Assembly: GCA_013289175.1 (NCBI GenBank)
Contig: JABDAN010000007.1
Span: forward strand, 1-64,000
Length of the DNA: 64,000 bases
From: Bacteroidota bacterium
Lineage (GTDB): Bacteria; Bacteroidota; Bacteroidia; Chitinophagales; Chitinophagaceae
Reading direction: 5' to 3'
Part shown: in pieces, positions 55,096-64,000 of the stretch
Layout: each line of letters begins with the position of its first letter
Position numbering within the stretch: position 1 is the stretch's first letter
Position numbers and translations under genes: made by a program
Notes under the pieces: generated by a model
The model's database searches: none
Told to the model about the DNA's origin: nothing
The model's input: only the letters and a program-made list of their open reading frames with translations

Positions 55096-58011
55096 TTATT
55101 GCAGGGCCTGATAGATGCTTTCCATAATATTCCCCCGAACGTTCATGGTACCGAGTCTTGAACTCTCTTGGGGATTTACCCGGTTGGAAAGAAATATAAA
55201 AACGATCTGTTTAGCCGGATCGGCCCAGATACAGGTTCCCGTAAATCCTGTGTGACCAAAGGTCAAAGGAGAAGCCGAAGCGCAAGGATAAGGCTCTCTT
55301 CTGGTTTGATTGTCTTTTTCTGGTTTATCGAATCCCAGGCCACGGCGGCTGATATCACTATGGTATGCAGTGAAATACTCGATGGTTTCTTTCTTCAGAT
55401 ACTCGTGCCCACCGATCGTACCCCCGTTGAGCAGCATTTGCATAATGACGGCCAGGTCGTAGGCATCACTGAAAAGGCCAGCATGTCCGGACACTTCTCC
55501 GAACATGGCTGCTCCCGGATCGTGCACGTCACCGCGGAGAAGTTGACGCCGGAAGGGCACCTCCTGTTCAGTAGGTGCGATCCTGTTTAAAGGGAACCGC
55601 TCTCTGGGCTTAAATCCGGTGGTCGACAGGGCCATGGGGAGATAGAAATTTTTGTAGGCATATTGATCCAGGGTTTGTCCGCTCAGGGCTTCGACGATCT
55701 TACCCATGAAAATAAAATCATTGTCGCTGTATACATATTTTCCCGAAGGTCCGAGTTTGCTGGTCAGGATCCTTTTATACATCGTGTCCGTCCAGTCGTT
55801 GCGCAGGTATAAATTTTCTGCGACCCGTATCCGGTGCGCACTATCGGAAACAGAAACATAGATGCCTGGAAGGGGCGCCGCTTCCTTATCCTTTGAAATC
55901 GTTTCGGCATAAAAAGGAATATAATCCTTTAGTCCCGCCTGATGAAGCATGATATCCCATATCCGCAAACTGTCTTTGTCGGTCCCGCGCACCCAGGGCA
56001 GGTAATAACCCAGGGTCTGGTGCAGGTCCAGTTTTCCCTCATCATATAGTTTCATGACGGAAATGGTCGTGGCGCAAACTTTGGTCACGCTGGCCAGATC
56101 ATAGATGGTCTCCGGATATACAGGTTCTGCCTTATTGTATTCCAGGGTGCCGAAAGCTTTTTCATAGGCCACCTGTCCATCTTTGACTACGACGACCACA
56201 CATCCGGGAGCAGCCTGAAGTGCGATGGCCCGTTTACAAATGGAATCGATGCGTTGTAGTTTGGCCGCACTGAATCCAAGGGATTCTGCAGGTACTTCGG
56301 GCAGCACGCCCCGAAAATAGGTAATGCCAAAGCCGGCCTTGATTCCTTCGCATACGGATACGGGAAGGTGACCCTTGGTCTGAAATTTTCCATCCAACCA
56401 GTCTGCTGCTACACTTTGGGTGATGTCATTGTCATCATAACATTCCATGAGCACGGAAGCATCACAGACATATTTGAGCGCATATGGATTGCCGAAAACA
56501 AATGTCACGGCACCCGGCAGCCGGTCGAGATTTTTCATTAGCTGTAGGGCAGAAGCACTGATTCCGAAATCATGTGCGGGATAGCGGTTGATATTGTGCA
56601 GCCCGATCACGATCATATCGTAGCGGTTGCGCAGCAACTCCAGCGCCGCTGCCGCTTTCACGCTATCCAGGCCATAATCAAAATAATAGGTGTTCGCCTG
56701 AAAGTCATCCCGCATGCGTTTGCTGAAAACATTGTCGCTGGTCAGCCCAAATCCTATATAAGCCACTTTTTTGGCAGAAGGTCCTGCCAGGGGGCGATCA
56801 TTTCTTCTGACCAAGGTCAAAGCCTGTTTGGCCACATTGCGGTATAATTCTGGCACATCTTTGTTTAAGTCCTCAACCAGGTGGGTGGTATCGATGGGTT
56901 GCCAGCTGGACAACCCCAACTGATACTTTGCGGTCAGCACTTTTTTTACACGTCCGTTCAGGTCTTTCCAGCTTAATTTTTTCTCCCCGATGGCCTTGAA
57001 TATTTTTTCCATACTCAGGGATACATCCCCGGGTAGACATAGCATGTCGTTTCCGGCGATGAGGGATTCTACGGAAGCTTCCCCTTCCGGAAAATATTTA
57101 CTGACACCTTTCATTTCCAGGGCATCGGTAAAACTCAGTCCCGTAAAATGCATTTGTTTACGAAGCAGGTTGGTGACGGTATTGACAGAAATGGAACTGG
57201 CTCGGTGATCCCGGTTGTCAATGACTGGTACGAAGAGGTGACCGATCATGACGCTCCCGATACCTGCTTCAAATAGTTTTTTGAAAGGATATAATTCCAG
57301 GGTGTCGAGTTCTTGGCGGCTCTTGTTGATCACCGGCAGGTCCATATGGGAATCCACAGAAACGTCGCCGTGACCGGGGAAGTGTTTGGCGGTGGCCAGC
57401 ACGCCATTGTCCTGGAGGCCCTTCATATACTGAATACCAAATTCTGCAACCCGCTGGGGATTTTCTCCAAAAGACCGGTCGTTGATGACGGGATTATCCG
57501 GATTGTTGTTCACGTCCACCACGGGTGCGTAGTCAACCTGTATCCCCATCCGCTTGCACTGTTCGGCGACCGTTTTGCCATAACTGTAAATGAGGGCTGG
57601 GTCCTGGACGGCGCCGAGCATCATTTGTCTGGGGAGCGCTGCTACACTGTCCAACATGCGCATGCCCAATCCGTTTTCTGCGTCGATCGAAAACAAAACG
57701 GGTGTTTGTGCAATCGCCTGGAAATGGTTGATCAGTGCTGCCTGCTGTTTGGGTCCACCCTGGAACAGACAGATGCCCCCGATGTCATAGCGACGCAAAT
57801 CGGAATCTACCTGGACATCATAGAAGGTTATTTTCCCCGTCCCGGCATCGATGGACGAGAGACGCACCACGATGAGCTGTGCGATTTTCTGGGTATCGGT
57901 CAGCGTATTGAAAACTGAATCCACCCAGTGGTTGGGTGGTAGATTTACATTGTATTGGGCGCGGACTGAAATAGAAAAAGCAACTAGAATAACGAGCAGA
58001 ACATTTTTCAT
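55096..58011 (-). CDS. GH3 beta-N-acetylglucosaminidase-like enzyme fused to a serine beta-lactamase-like domain
   Basis: A 971-residue exported protein (signal MKNVLLVILVAFSISVRAQ). Residues about 30-380 are a GH3 domain of the NagZ type: KHFPGHGDVSVDSHMDLP (209-226) holds the His/Asp acid-base pair and FTDALEM the nucleophile Asp296. A GH3 C-terminal-like alpha/beta domain follows (to about 565). Residues about 585-971 are a class-C-beta-lactamase-like serine hydrolase with S-V-T-K (Ser641, Lys644), Y-S-D around 761 and an H-T-G near the end. The enzyme could remove GlcNAc from muropeptides and process their peptide side, but substrates are inferred. Such fusions are known from Bacteroidota. 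Confidence 0.87.
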   Translation of the reverse strand: MKNVLLVILVAFSISVRAQYNVNLPPNHWVDSVFNTLTDTQKIAQLIVVRLSSIDAGTGKITFYDVQVDSDLRRYDIGGICLFQGGPKQQAALINHFQAIAQTPVLFSIDAENGLGMRMLDSVAALPRQMMLGAVQDPALIYSYGKTVAEQCKRMGIQVDYAPVVDVNNNPDNPVINDRSFGENPQRVAEFGIQYMKGLQDNGVLATAKHFPGHGDVSVDSHMDLPVINKSRQELDTLELYPFKKLFEAGIGSVMIGHLFVPVIDNRDHRASSISVNTVTNLLRKQMHFTGLSFTDALEMKGVSKYFPEGEASVESLIAGNDMLCLPGDVSLSMEKIFKAIGEKKLSWKDLNGRVKKVLTAKYQLGLSSWQPIDTTHLVEDLNKDVPELYRNVAKQALTLVRRNDRPLAGPSAKKVAYIGFGLTSDNVFSKRMRDDFQANTYYFDYGLDSVKAAAALELLRNRYDMIVIGLHNINRYPAHDFGISASALQLMKNLDRLPGAVTFVFGNPYALKYVCDASVLMECYDDNDITQSVAADWLDGKFQTKGHLPVSVCEGIKAGFGITYFRGVLPEVPAESLGFSAAKLQRIDSICKRAIALQAAPGCVVVVVKDGQVAYEKAFGTLEYNKAEPVYPETIYDLASVTKVCATTISVMKLYDEGKLDLHQTLGYYLPWVRGTDKDSLRIWDIMLHQAGLKDYIPFYAETISKDKEAAPLPGIYVSVSDSAHRIRVAENLYLRNDWTDTMYKRILTSKLGPSGKYVYSDNDFIFMGKIVEALSGQTLDQYAYKNFYLPMALSTTGFKPRERFPLNRIAPTEQEVPFRRQLLRGDVHDPGAAMFGEVSGHAGLFSDAYDLAVIMQMLLNGGTIGGHEYLKKETIEYFTAYHSDISRRGLGFDKPEKDNQTRREPYPCASASPLTFGHTGFTGTCIWADPAKQIVFIFLSNRVNPQESSRLGTMNVRGNIMESIYQALQ

Positions 58012-58165
58012 GTAGGATTTTTAAAAGCCCGGTGGTCAACGTTTTCCCTCTGACGCTTCACGCATTTTAAAGGAAAGCCGGAACCACCCACCATTCCATG
58101 GTAAACCTACGAAGGAAAATGAAATTTTTTTCCACTAAATTGCCCAGCCAAAAAGGCCTCGTGTG

Positions 58166-60043
58166 ATGGATGACCTGATAAAATTATTACCGGATAATAT
58201 TGCAAATCAGATCGCTGCTGGTGAAGTAATCCAGCGGCCGGCGAGTGCCGTGAAAGAACTGATGGAAAATGCCCTGGACGCGGGCGCTACACAGGTAAAG
58301 CTGATTGTTCAGGATGCGGGAAAGTCTTTGGTTCAGGTCGTCGACAATGGACAGGGCATGAGTGTCGGTGATGCCCGTTTGGCTTTTGAACGCCATGCCA
58401 CTTCCAAGATCAGAAATATTGATGATCTTTTCCGGATCCGTACGATGGGCTTCCGGGGCGAGGCGTTGGCCTCCATAGCAGCGGTCGCCCAGGTGGAACT
58501 GAAGACCAAAAGGCCGGTGGATGAAACGGGAACCTATGTAGAGATGGAGAACAGCATTGTCAAAATGCAGGAACCGGTGGCTTTTCCCAACGGCACCAGC
58601 ATTGCGATGAAGAATCTTTTTTTCAACGTGCCGGCTCGCCGTAATTTTCTAAAAAGCAATGCGGCTGAAATGCGGCATATCGTAGATGAATTCATCCGGA
58701 TCGCGCTTTCTTTTCCTGAAATCCGGTTTATTCTCCTTCACAACGGTCAGGAAGTTTTTCACCTGGAAAAAGGTACTCTCAAACAAAGGATCGTTCAGAT
58801 TTTGGGATCCAACTACACATCTAAGCTGGTTTCCGTTCAGGAAAATACGGACTATCTCAATATTGCCGGCTTTGTCGGAAAACCCGATATCGCCAAACGA
58901 ACCCGGGGGGATCAATATTTTTTTGTCAACAACCGATATATACGAAGCGGATACCTGCATCACGCCGTGATGACGGCCTTCCAGCAAATGATTCCCGGAG
59001 ACAGTTTTCCACTTTATATTTTATTTATTGAGATCGACCCCTCCCGGGTAGATATCAATGTGCACCCGACCAAGCAGGAAATCAAGTTTGAGGACGAAAA
59101 AATCGTTTATGCATTTGTGCAGGCGGCCGTCAAACACGCCCTGGCTCAGTTCAGTATTACCCCCAGCCTGGATTTTGATCTGGATCCGGCGATTCAGCAG
59201 TTGGATGCCGTCAGTAAACCTGTGCCGGCGGAATCAGCGTCCGATATTGAATCTTCGAGCCTTTTTCAAACCTTTACCAGGAAAAACCAGGCACATTTCA
59301 TAGAACCTTCTGCCAACGCCACGCTGGCTCATTGGAGAACCACCGTGCCGGAGGAAGAAAATATAGACCTTTCTGTTTCCAGTCCATCCAAACAACCTGA
59401 CTCTCCAGAGGCCACCACATCATTTCAGTCGCTCTATGCCCGGTTTTCCGCTGAACCACTTTTCAAAGACGAGATAACCAAATTCTTTCAGCTGCAAAAC
59501 AGCTATATCGTTTGTGAAACTCAAGGAGGCTTTTTGCTGATCCACCAGCAGTCCGCCCACGAGCGCATACTCTATGAAAAAATGATGATGGCCCTTGAGG
59601 GTAAACCCTTGGCCTCGCAACCCGGGTTGTTCCCCACTACACTCACCCTCGCCCCGACAGATGGGTTGATGCTACAGGAGCTGCTGCCGGCTTTAAAAGC
59701 TACGGGTTATGTGATAGAACCTTTTGGAAAGGACAGTTTTATTGTACAGGGTACACCGGCCGGCTCATCAGAAGGGGACGCAAAAAAAGCAATCGAAGAG
59801 CTCCTGGAACACTGCAAGCATTCCGGGAGTGAAAAAATAAATTCCTTGCAGGAAAAAATGATCCGCACCCTGGCTTGGCAACAGGCCGTTAAATCGGGAA
59901 CGCCGCTTTCTGAAAACGAAATGCGGGATCTCACTGAAAATCTCTTTCGCTGTTTGCAACCCAATACTTCTCCCAGCGGGAAATCTGTGTTTGTGGAATT
60001 CAAACCCGAATACCTAGAGAAAATTTTCGGTAGAAAAGTTTGA
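58166..60043 (+). CDS. mutL: DNA mismatch repair protein MutL
   Basis: A 625-residue MutL (ATG at 58166, next to a GTG at 58163). The N-terminal GHKL ATPase is intact: ANQIAAGEVIQRPASAVKEL, ENALDAGA, DNGQGM and TMGFRGEALASIAA. A variable linker (about 340-425) precedes the dimerisation domain. The C-terminal endonuclease motif D-Q-H-A-x2-E-x4-E is altered: the aligned stretch (59543-59578) starts H-Q-Q-S, and the later C-P-H-G-R-P site reads S-P-S-G-K-S. The strand-nicking activity known in many MutL proteins may therefore be absent. Confidence 0.95.
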   Translation: MDDLIKLLPDNIANQIAAGEVIQRPASAVKELMENALDAGATQVKLIVQDAGKSLVQVVDNGQGMSVGDARLAFERHATSKIRNIDDLFRIRTMGFRGEALASIAAVAQVELKTKRPVDETGTYVEMENSIVKMQEPVAFPNGTSIAMKNLFFNVPARRNFLKSNAAEMRHIVDEFIRIALSFPEIRFILLHNGQEVFHLEKGTLKQRIVQILGSNYTSKLVSVQENTDYLNIAGFVGKPDIAKRTRGDQYFFVNNRYIRSGYLHHAVMTAFQQMIPGDSFPLYILFIEIDPSRVDINVHPTKQEIKFEDEKIVYAFVQAAVKHALAQFSITPSLDFDLDPAIQQLDAVSKPVPAESASDIESSSLFQTFTRKNQAHFIEPSANATLAHWRTTVPEEENIDLSVSSPSKQPDSPEATTSFQSLYARFSAEPLFKDEITKFFQLQNSYIVCETQGGFLLIHQQSAHERILYEKMMMALEGKPLASQPGLFPTTLTLAPTDGLMLQELLPALKATGYVIEPFGKDSFIVQGTPAGSSEGDAKKAIEELLEHCKHSGSEKINSLQEKMIRTLAWQQAVKSGTPLSENEMRDLTENLFRCLQPNTSPSGKSVFVEFKPEYLEKIFGRKV

Positions 60044-60118
60044 TCTATAAGGATTGGTATGAAAATTTGCCAACTGAGTTGACAGGTTTGCATTGGCAAT
60101 GCCGGCATCTGGTATTTT

Positions 60119-60799
60119 CTATTTCTGAATCAAGCCGAAGATTATATTTATGGTGAGCGCCAGTATAACGGTATTATAAATAAAGGAGAGCAGCGCATGG
60201 CCCAGTACAATTCTTCGGATATGTCTTGAAGTAATTTGAATATCAGAAACCTGAAAGGTCATACCAATCACAAAAGAAAAATAAGCGAAGTCAAAATAGT
60301 CCGGTGCATCGTTGGTAGTAAACAATAATCCACCGGTGGGATTGGTACCTGGATTCTTTTTTGCCAAATAATAGAGATGGGCATAGCGGATGGCAAAAAT
60401 GGTATGAATCAAGAGCCAGGATAAAATGACCGATATGATCGAGAACCCGATATGATATCTATAGCCGGCCTGCTTGGTATCGGGCAGGATTCTCAGTAAA
60501 AAAATAACTGCAAAAAGGCTAATCAGCGATGCAAAGAGGACAAAAGCGAAAATAATGACCCGGCTTGAATCCTGCTTTTCGGCGATAATTCTTACTTCAT
60601 TGGGTGTAGCCGTCACGATATTGGTCCATAAGAACAGGAGGATTGAAAAACTAAAACTGCTCCATGCTAATATAAACTGGATCGCTGGGGGCGTTTTTTG
60701 AGCCAGCAAAAATACCAGGAGTGCTACGAAGAGTGCGATCCACAGACGCGCGTGGGCAGGGATTTTATGGATTCGGTTAATTAGAGGTTTGCCTTTCAT
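60119..60799 (-). CDS. DUF1345 membrane protein
   Basis: A 226-residue integral membrane protein with about five helices (roughly 18-34, 38-58, 80-102, 118-136, 200-222). The region DYFDFAYFSFVIGMTFQVSDI is the hallmark of the DUF1345 family, which has no assigned function. No partner genes; it faces mutL and lies between mutL and the PBP4-like gene. Confidence 0.85.
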   Translation of the reverse strand: MKGKPLINRIHKIPAHARLWIALFVALLVFLLAQKTPPAIQFILAWSSFSFSILLFLWTNIVTATPNEVRIIAEKQDSSRVIIFAFVLFASLISLFAVIFLLRILPDTKQAGYRYHIGFSIISVILSWLLIHTIFAIRYAHLYYLAKKNPGTNPTGGLLFTTNDAPDYFDFAYFSFVIGMTFQVSDIQITSRHIRRIVLGHALLSFIYNTVILALTINIIFGLIQK

Positions 60800-60935
60800 A
60801 CTGCAAGTTACCTAAAGACTCGATTCAGGAAAATCCGCGTGGTTTTTCAGACATCAGAATCTTCTTAAAGAGCTGAATAACTTTTCCAAACCGTAAAGAT
60901 GGATCGCCAGGGAGCAGTCCTTTGTTTAATCCGAT

Positions 60936-62342
60936 TTAATTATTCTTCCGAAGGGAGTCGACATAATTTTCTACTTGCCTTCTGATGGCAGATCCACCTC
61001 CCTCGTTGTTGTTGACAAGGATTGAAAATTCAAGCAAACGCTTTTTGACGGTGTAGATATATCCGCTGATGCAGATTACTCCTGTCAATGACCCCGTCTT
61101 CGCGTACACCGATCCACTATCGGAATGATAGTAGTTTTTCAGGGTTCCCGTCCCACCGGTTGGCAGGATTCTTTTCATCCGGTCCATGCCGAATTCATTT
61201 TTGAACTTGACGAGCAGGGTGACAAAATCCAGGGGGCTAAACAAATTGAAGCGGCTCAATCCGCTCCCATCCACCCAGGAGGGTTTCTGGGGAAGATCAG
61301 CGAGCGGTCCGCTTAGCAGTGAATCGATTATAAGATCATCTTTCAGAATCCCCAGGCGTTTTCTGCTCACCATCAGCAGGGTCTGCTCCGCAAAAAAGTT
61401 ATCGCTGCGAAACATCATGGGTTTGAAAACCGAATCGGCCGGTCGGGAATGGATGGATTGCAGCGCATTGGAGTAACCACTCCTAATTTCAGGAGAAGGC
61501 GTTCCCTCCAAAGGCGTATAAATAAATAGTGTTTTTCCGAGGGTATCTTTCAACAATTCAACAGCTGAATTGAGGTTGTTGGTAATAAAGGGGACATCTT
61601 GGTCCTGGTGATCTTTGTATTTTTCCAGGTGGAGATGAAGTGTAAAGACATTTGAATCATAGACTCGTTTCACGAATTCCCCCTCTTGAAGTGTATCGGA
61701 TTGAAATCTGGTTTTCCAGGTAATTTCAGGAGAACTGGTTGCGGTAATGGATTCACCCAAACTCATTTTTCCCTTGTATTCGGATCTTTCCTGCTTCCAG
61801 CGAATAAAATTCCCATAAATCGGAAATTGGCTGCGTTCAACTGAGTAGTCCTCATTGTAATCGTCCCAGGACCATCCAACACCCAAAGGCGTTTCTTGCC
61901 ACCCCCAATCCACGAGATAGATCGTTTTCTTTGTCTTTTTCAGGAAATCTAATACGGGTTGGCTTTGGAAGTCCGGATGTAGAAAGCTCGGGTCACCGGC
62001 AGGATAAATAAAAAGCGCTGTATCATTTTCTGTGAAACGGATGCCAACCAAAGAATCATCCAGGTATTTCATTCCCGCATATAGTGAAAATAATTTTGTA
62101 TTGCTTGCCGGTACAAAATATTTATCGCCCTGGTAGTCTGCGATAACTCTTTTAGTGGAGTCGTCATAAACAAACACACCGACATGAGCCGACTTGAGTT
62201 CTTTGCTATCCAGCAATTGCCGCAGGGAGGGATCGGGTATCGCAAGAGATTGGGCAGACGCGATAGAAAGGGAGCACAATAGAAAAGATGAAAATAAAAA
62301 TGAAAGTCTTGAAGGATAGTTTCTTTGTCTGTGTAAAGCCAA
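60936..62342 (-). CDS. D-alanyl-D-alanine carboxypeptidase/endopeptidase, PBP4 type (S13)
   Basis: A 468-residue periplasmic penicillin-binding protein related to DacB. It has a signal peptide (LSFLFSSFLLCSLSIASA), the SxxK motif V-P-A-S-N-T-K (Ser80, Lys83), the S-x-N motif in DGSGLSRFNLFSP and the K-T-G motif in YAKTGSLTG. It removes the terminal D-Ala or cleaves 4-3 cross-links. The start used is a TTG at 62342, since no ATG or GTG precedes the signal sequence in frame. The ureohydrolase-like gene ends about 55 bp upstream on the same strand. Confidence 0.87.
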   Translation of the reverse strand: MALHRQRNYPSRLSFLFSSFLLCSLSIASAQSLAIPDPSLRQLLDSKELKSAHVGVFVYDDSTKRVIADYQGDKYFVPASNTKLFSLYAGMKYLDDSLVGIRFTENDTALFIYPAGDPSFLHPDFQSQPVLDFLKKTKKTIYLVDWGWQETPLGVGWSWDDYNEDYSVERSQFPIYGNFIRWKQERSEYKGKMSLGESITATSSPEITWKTRFQSDTLQEGEFVKRVYDSNVFTLHLHLEKYKDHQDQDVPFITNNLNSAVELLKDTLGKTLFIYTPLEGTPSPEIRSGYSNALQSIHSRPADSVFKPMMFRSDNFFAEQTLLMVSRKRLGILKDDLIIDSLLSGPLADLPQKPSWVDGSGLSRFNLFSPLDFVTLLVKFKNEFGMDRMKRILPTGGTGTLKNYYHSDSGSVYAKTGSLTGVICISGYIYTVKKRLLEFSILVNNNEGGGSAIRRQVENYVDSLRKNN

Positions 62343-62397
62343 GTTTTCAGTTTTTATTGGATTCGGGTAATGTATTTTGAATACTTCTATATTCCCC

Positions 62398-63531
62398 TTA
62401 ACGTTCTTGAGCCCTCAACCAGCGTTCCGGAACTTCATTGCTGCTGGCCAGTAAATAGTCCTGGTAGGAGCAGGCGATAAACTTCTGATCAGGCAACTGC
62501 ATCCACCACCGATTGGTTTTTTTGCTCTGCAGGAAGATGGTTTGTACTTCAGCAAATGCCGTGTGGTATTCCACGAAATATTCTTTGTCTGTGAGGCTGG
62601 CTTCCCGCTGGCCCTTGTTCCTTCCATCCACGGTATACCAAAGCATTTGGGCGATTTGTTTAGCAGTAATATCGTGCTCGTCGTTTTCCGGAATATAGCC
62701 GTAAATACCAATGCTGCTGATATTGGGACTGAGTCCGGCATAACGCATGATGGAGCAGGCTTCTTCACCCGACAGGCCATTGGGGGATAAAAAATTGGCT
62801 GGTGCAAAAGCATGGGCGATGGCAGAAACATCAAAACTCAGCATATTCGAATTACGCAATACGGGTTCCATTTCGTCGATGAATTCTTTCACCTTTCCGA
62901 CCCTGAAACAATCGAAACGGAGTTTGTCCATGGTCTCCAGCATTTTCGGATGTACATAATAACTCTGGAATCCAATGTGGTTATAGTGGTGGATGAAATT
63001 CGGTTCGTCCGTTAAGAGTTCCATCAAAAAATTCTCACTGCGCAGGGTAGAGTCTATATTAATGTCAATGAGCGCATCCACGCAGGTCACTTCTATTAAT
63101 TTTTTTCGGGAAACATAACTTTGATACTGAGCCAGGGTCAGATCGTGTGATCCCCCCAGAATGATGATGGTTTTCCCAAGGCCGAGCAGCTCACTCACCA
63201 CAGAGCGGAGGGCTGCATAGGTATCGTTCAGGGAGGCGCCGGCTTTAATATTACCTATGTCGACCAGACGCAGGTCGCTGTGCCAGTGATAGAGCTGGTA
63301 AAACTGACGCCGGATTCTGTCTGGACCGTCTAGAACTGTCCGCGAGCGGCGGGCACCCCGTTCTTCCCGGCATCCGACCAGCACCAGGTCGGCCTGGAGG
63401 AGGTCCGGGAATTCTTCTTCATATACTTCAATGAGTTTTCCAACCTGTCCGTCCTTATATTCTTCATCGTTGGAAATTTCCGGGACATTTACCGGGTCGA
63501 GGTAGTCAAGGATATGCAGACTGTACAACAT
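62398..63531 (-). CDS. Arginase/agmatinase-superfamily protein with incomplete metal site
   Basis: A 377-residue protein with the ureohydrolase fold, usually annotated formimidoylglutamase in this phylum. The metal-site motifs are partly degenerate: GGSHD keeps His129; the DAHxD motif reads D-A-L-I-D (152-156), with Leu where the ligand His should be; and the SxDxDxxDP motif reads S-F-D-V-S-A-I, with Ser236 replacing the second Asp. Two of six ligands are missing, so ordinary dimanganese catalysis is doubtful. It is divergent from pheS. Possible roles are an altered enzyme, a binding protein or a scaffold. Confidence 0.8.
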   Translation of the reverse strand: MLYSLHILDYLDPVNVPEISNDEEYKDGQVGKLIEVYEEEFPDLLQADLVLVGCREERGARRSRTVLDGPDRIRRQFYQLYHWHSDLRLVDIGNIKAGASLNDTYAALRSVVSELLGLGKTIIILGGSHDLTLAQYQSYVSRKKLIEVTCVDALIDINIDSTLRSENFLMELLTDEPNFIHHYNHIGFQSYYVHPKMLETMDKLRFDCFRVGKVKEFIDEMEPVLRNSNMLSFDVSAIAHAFAPANFLSPNGLSGEEACSIMRYAGLSPNISSIGIYGYIPENDEHDITAKQIAQMLWYTVDGRNKGQREASLTDKEYFVEYHTAFAEVQTIFLQSKKTNRWWMQLPDQKFIACSYQDYLLASSNEVPERWLRAQER

Positions 63532-63571
63532 TCACCGCGATTTGAAACAAACTTACACTTGTTTTTCCTTT

Positions 63572-63579
63572 TATCTTTG
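63572..63579 (+). promoter_or_regulatory. -7 promoter box of pheS
   Basis: TATCTTTG, exact TAnnTTTG match, ending 4 nt before the ATG at 63584; a leaderless or nearly leaderless transcript is likely. Confidence 0.5.
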
Positions 63580-63583
63580 CGCC

Positions 63584-64000
63584 ATGGAAGAATTACTGGA
63601 AAAATTGGACAGTTACCGGAAGGAAATAATCGATACGCAACTAACGGGTGCGGAGGCCGCCGAAACTTACCGGATCCGTTTTTTGGGAACCAAGGGAATC
63701 GTGAAAAATCTTTTCCAGGAAATGAAAAATGTTCCTGCAGACAGGAAGAAAGAATTTGGTCAGATTTTAAATGAATTCAAACAGCTCGCTGAATCCAAAT
63801 ATGAACAAGTAAAAGAAACCGTCGGCGGTTCAGCATCCCCAGACAGTTCAACGGACTGGACGCTCCCGGGAGATCCCATCGCTGTAGGAACCAGACATCC
63901 GATCAGCCTGGTTCGCAACCGCATCGTGCAGATATTCGGCAGGCTCGGATTTGCCGTAGCCGAAGGACCTGAAATCGAAGACGACTGGCATAATTTTACG
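63584..64000 (+). CDS. pheS: Phenylalanyl-tRNA synthetase alpha subunit (3' end outside window)
   Basis: The first 139 residues of the alpha chain, which charges tRNA-Phe together with the beta chain (PheT). The N-terminal coiled coil (MEELLEKLDSYRKEIIDTQ...YRIRFLGTKGIVKNLFQEMK) binds tRNA; the start of the catalytic domain is seen in GTRHPISLVRNRIVQIF and the motif-2-preceding FAVAEGPEIEDDWHNF. The frame is open to the right edge. The ATG at 63584 fits both the family and the upstream -7 box. Confidence 0.95.
   Translation, partial: MEELLEKLDSYRKEIIDTQLTGAEAAETYRIRFLGTKGIVKNLFQEMKNVPADRKKEFGQILNEFKQLAESKYEQVKETVGGSASPDSSTDWTLPGDPIAVGTRHPISLVRNRIVQIFGRLGFAVAEGPEIEDDWHNFT

Noticed and set aside
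57313-57918. Plus-strand open frame of about 201 codons
   Set aside because: Antisense to the GH3 domain; composition mirrors the complementary codons.

Overview
The window looks like ordinary chromosome from a member of the Bacteroidota, most likely the Chitinophagales (Chitinophagaceae-like). The main reasons are the gliding/secretion genes gldA and gldH, the long (insert-containing) form of IspG, a gamma-alpha fused 2-oxoacid:ferredoxin oxidoreductase subunit, enolase followed by a DivIC-like protein, Bat (aerotolerance) genes, and repeated matches to the Bacteroidota -7 promoter element TAnnTTTG close to start codons. Base composition is roughly balanced by eye, except for one AT-rich stretch around 43.7-45.2 kb. 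No rRNA, tRNA, CRISPR array or insertion sequence was recognised. The genus is an inference.

Layout. 0-5 kb: the 3' part of a fused isobutyryl-CoA mutase, two small stress/membrane proteins, a Nei/Fpg-like DNA glycosylase, an AmiD-type amidase and a DJ-1/PfpI protein. 5-10 kb: a large GH63-like glucosidase, then a kinase/RapZ-C fusion facing a MurU-like nucleotidyltransferase. 10-16.5 kb: nadB with a lipoprotein gene, divergent galM-like and galK, and ispG. 16.6-25 kb: batC-batB behind a class D beta-lactamase-like lipoprotein, then dusB, a CPBP protease, cdsA, psd, a HAD phosphatase and an SDR. 25-31 kb: batD, a two-component system, gldH, yicC, an rluE-like gene and a candidate small RNA. 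31-43.7 kb: an lpxD-like gene, a surface protein, an epimerase/hydroxyacyl-CoA dehydrogenase pair, ridA, kbl, an ECF sigma/anti-sigma-like/outer-membrane operon, an L,D-transpeptidase, acs and a sugar porter. 43.7-45.2 kb: an AT-rich insertion with a DUF4143 ATPase. 45.2-54.8 kb: gldA-eno-divIC, nth, a FUSC/fatty acid hydroxylase operon, korA and a small membrane protein. 55-64 kb: a GH3/serine-hydrolase fusion, mutL, a DUF1345 protein, a PBP4-type peptidase, a degenerate ureohydrolase and the start of pheS.

Shared theme. Several unlinked genes act on peptidoglycan or its recycling: the amidase (3.4 kb), kinase-RapZ fusion plus MurU (7.6-10 kb), OXA-like protein (18.4 kb), L,D-transpeptidase (39.6 kb), GH3/beta-lactamase-like fusion (55 kb) and PBP4-like protein (61 kb). 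A plausible reading is that the GH3 enzyme releases amino sugars, the kinase phosphorylates them at C1, the nucleotidyltransferase returns them to UDP-sugars, and the fused RapZ domain senses amino-sugar phosphate. This is inferred from families, not shown.

The most unusual items are the kinase-RapZ fusion beside MurU, a candidate three-hairpin sRNA at 30922-30995, promoters whose -7 box sits only 4 nt before the start codon (suggesting leaderless mRNAs), a ureohydrolase lacking two metal ligands, and an ECF-linked outer-membrane protein with a His/Met-rich N-terminus.
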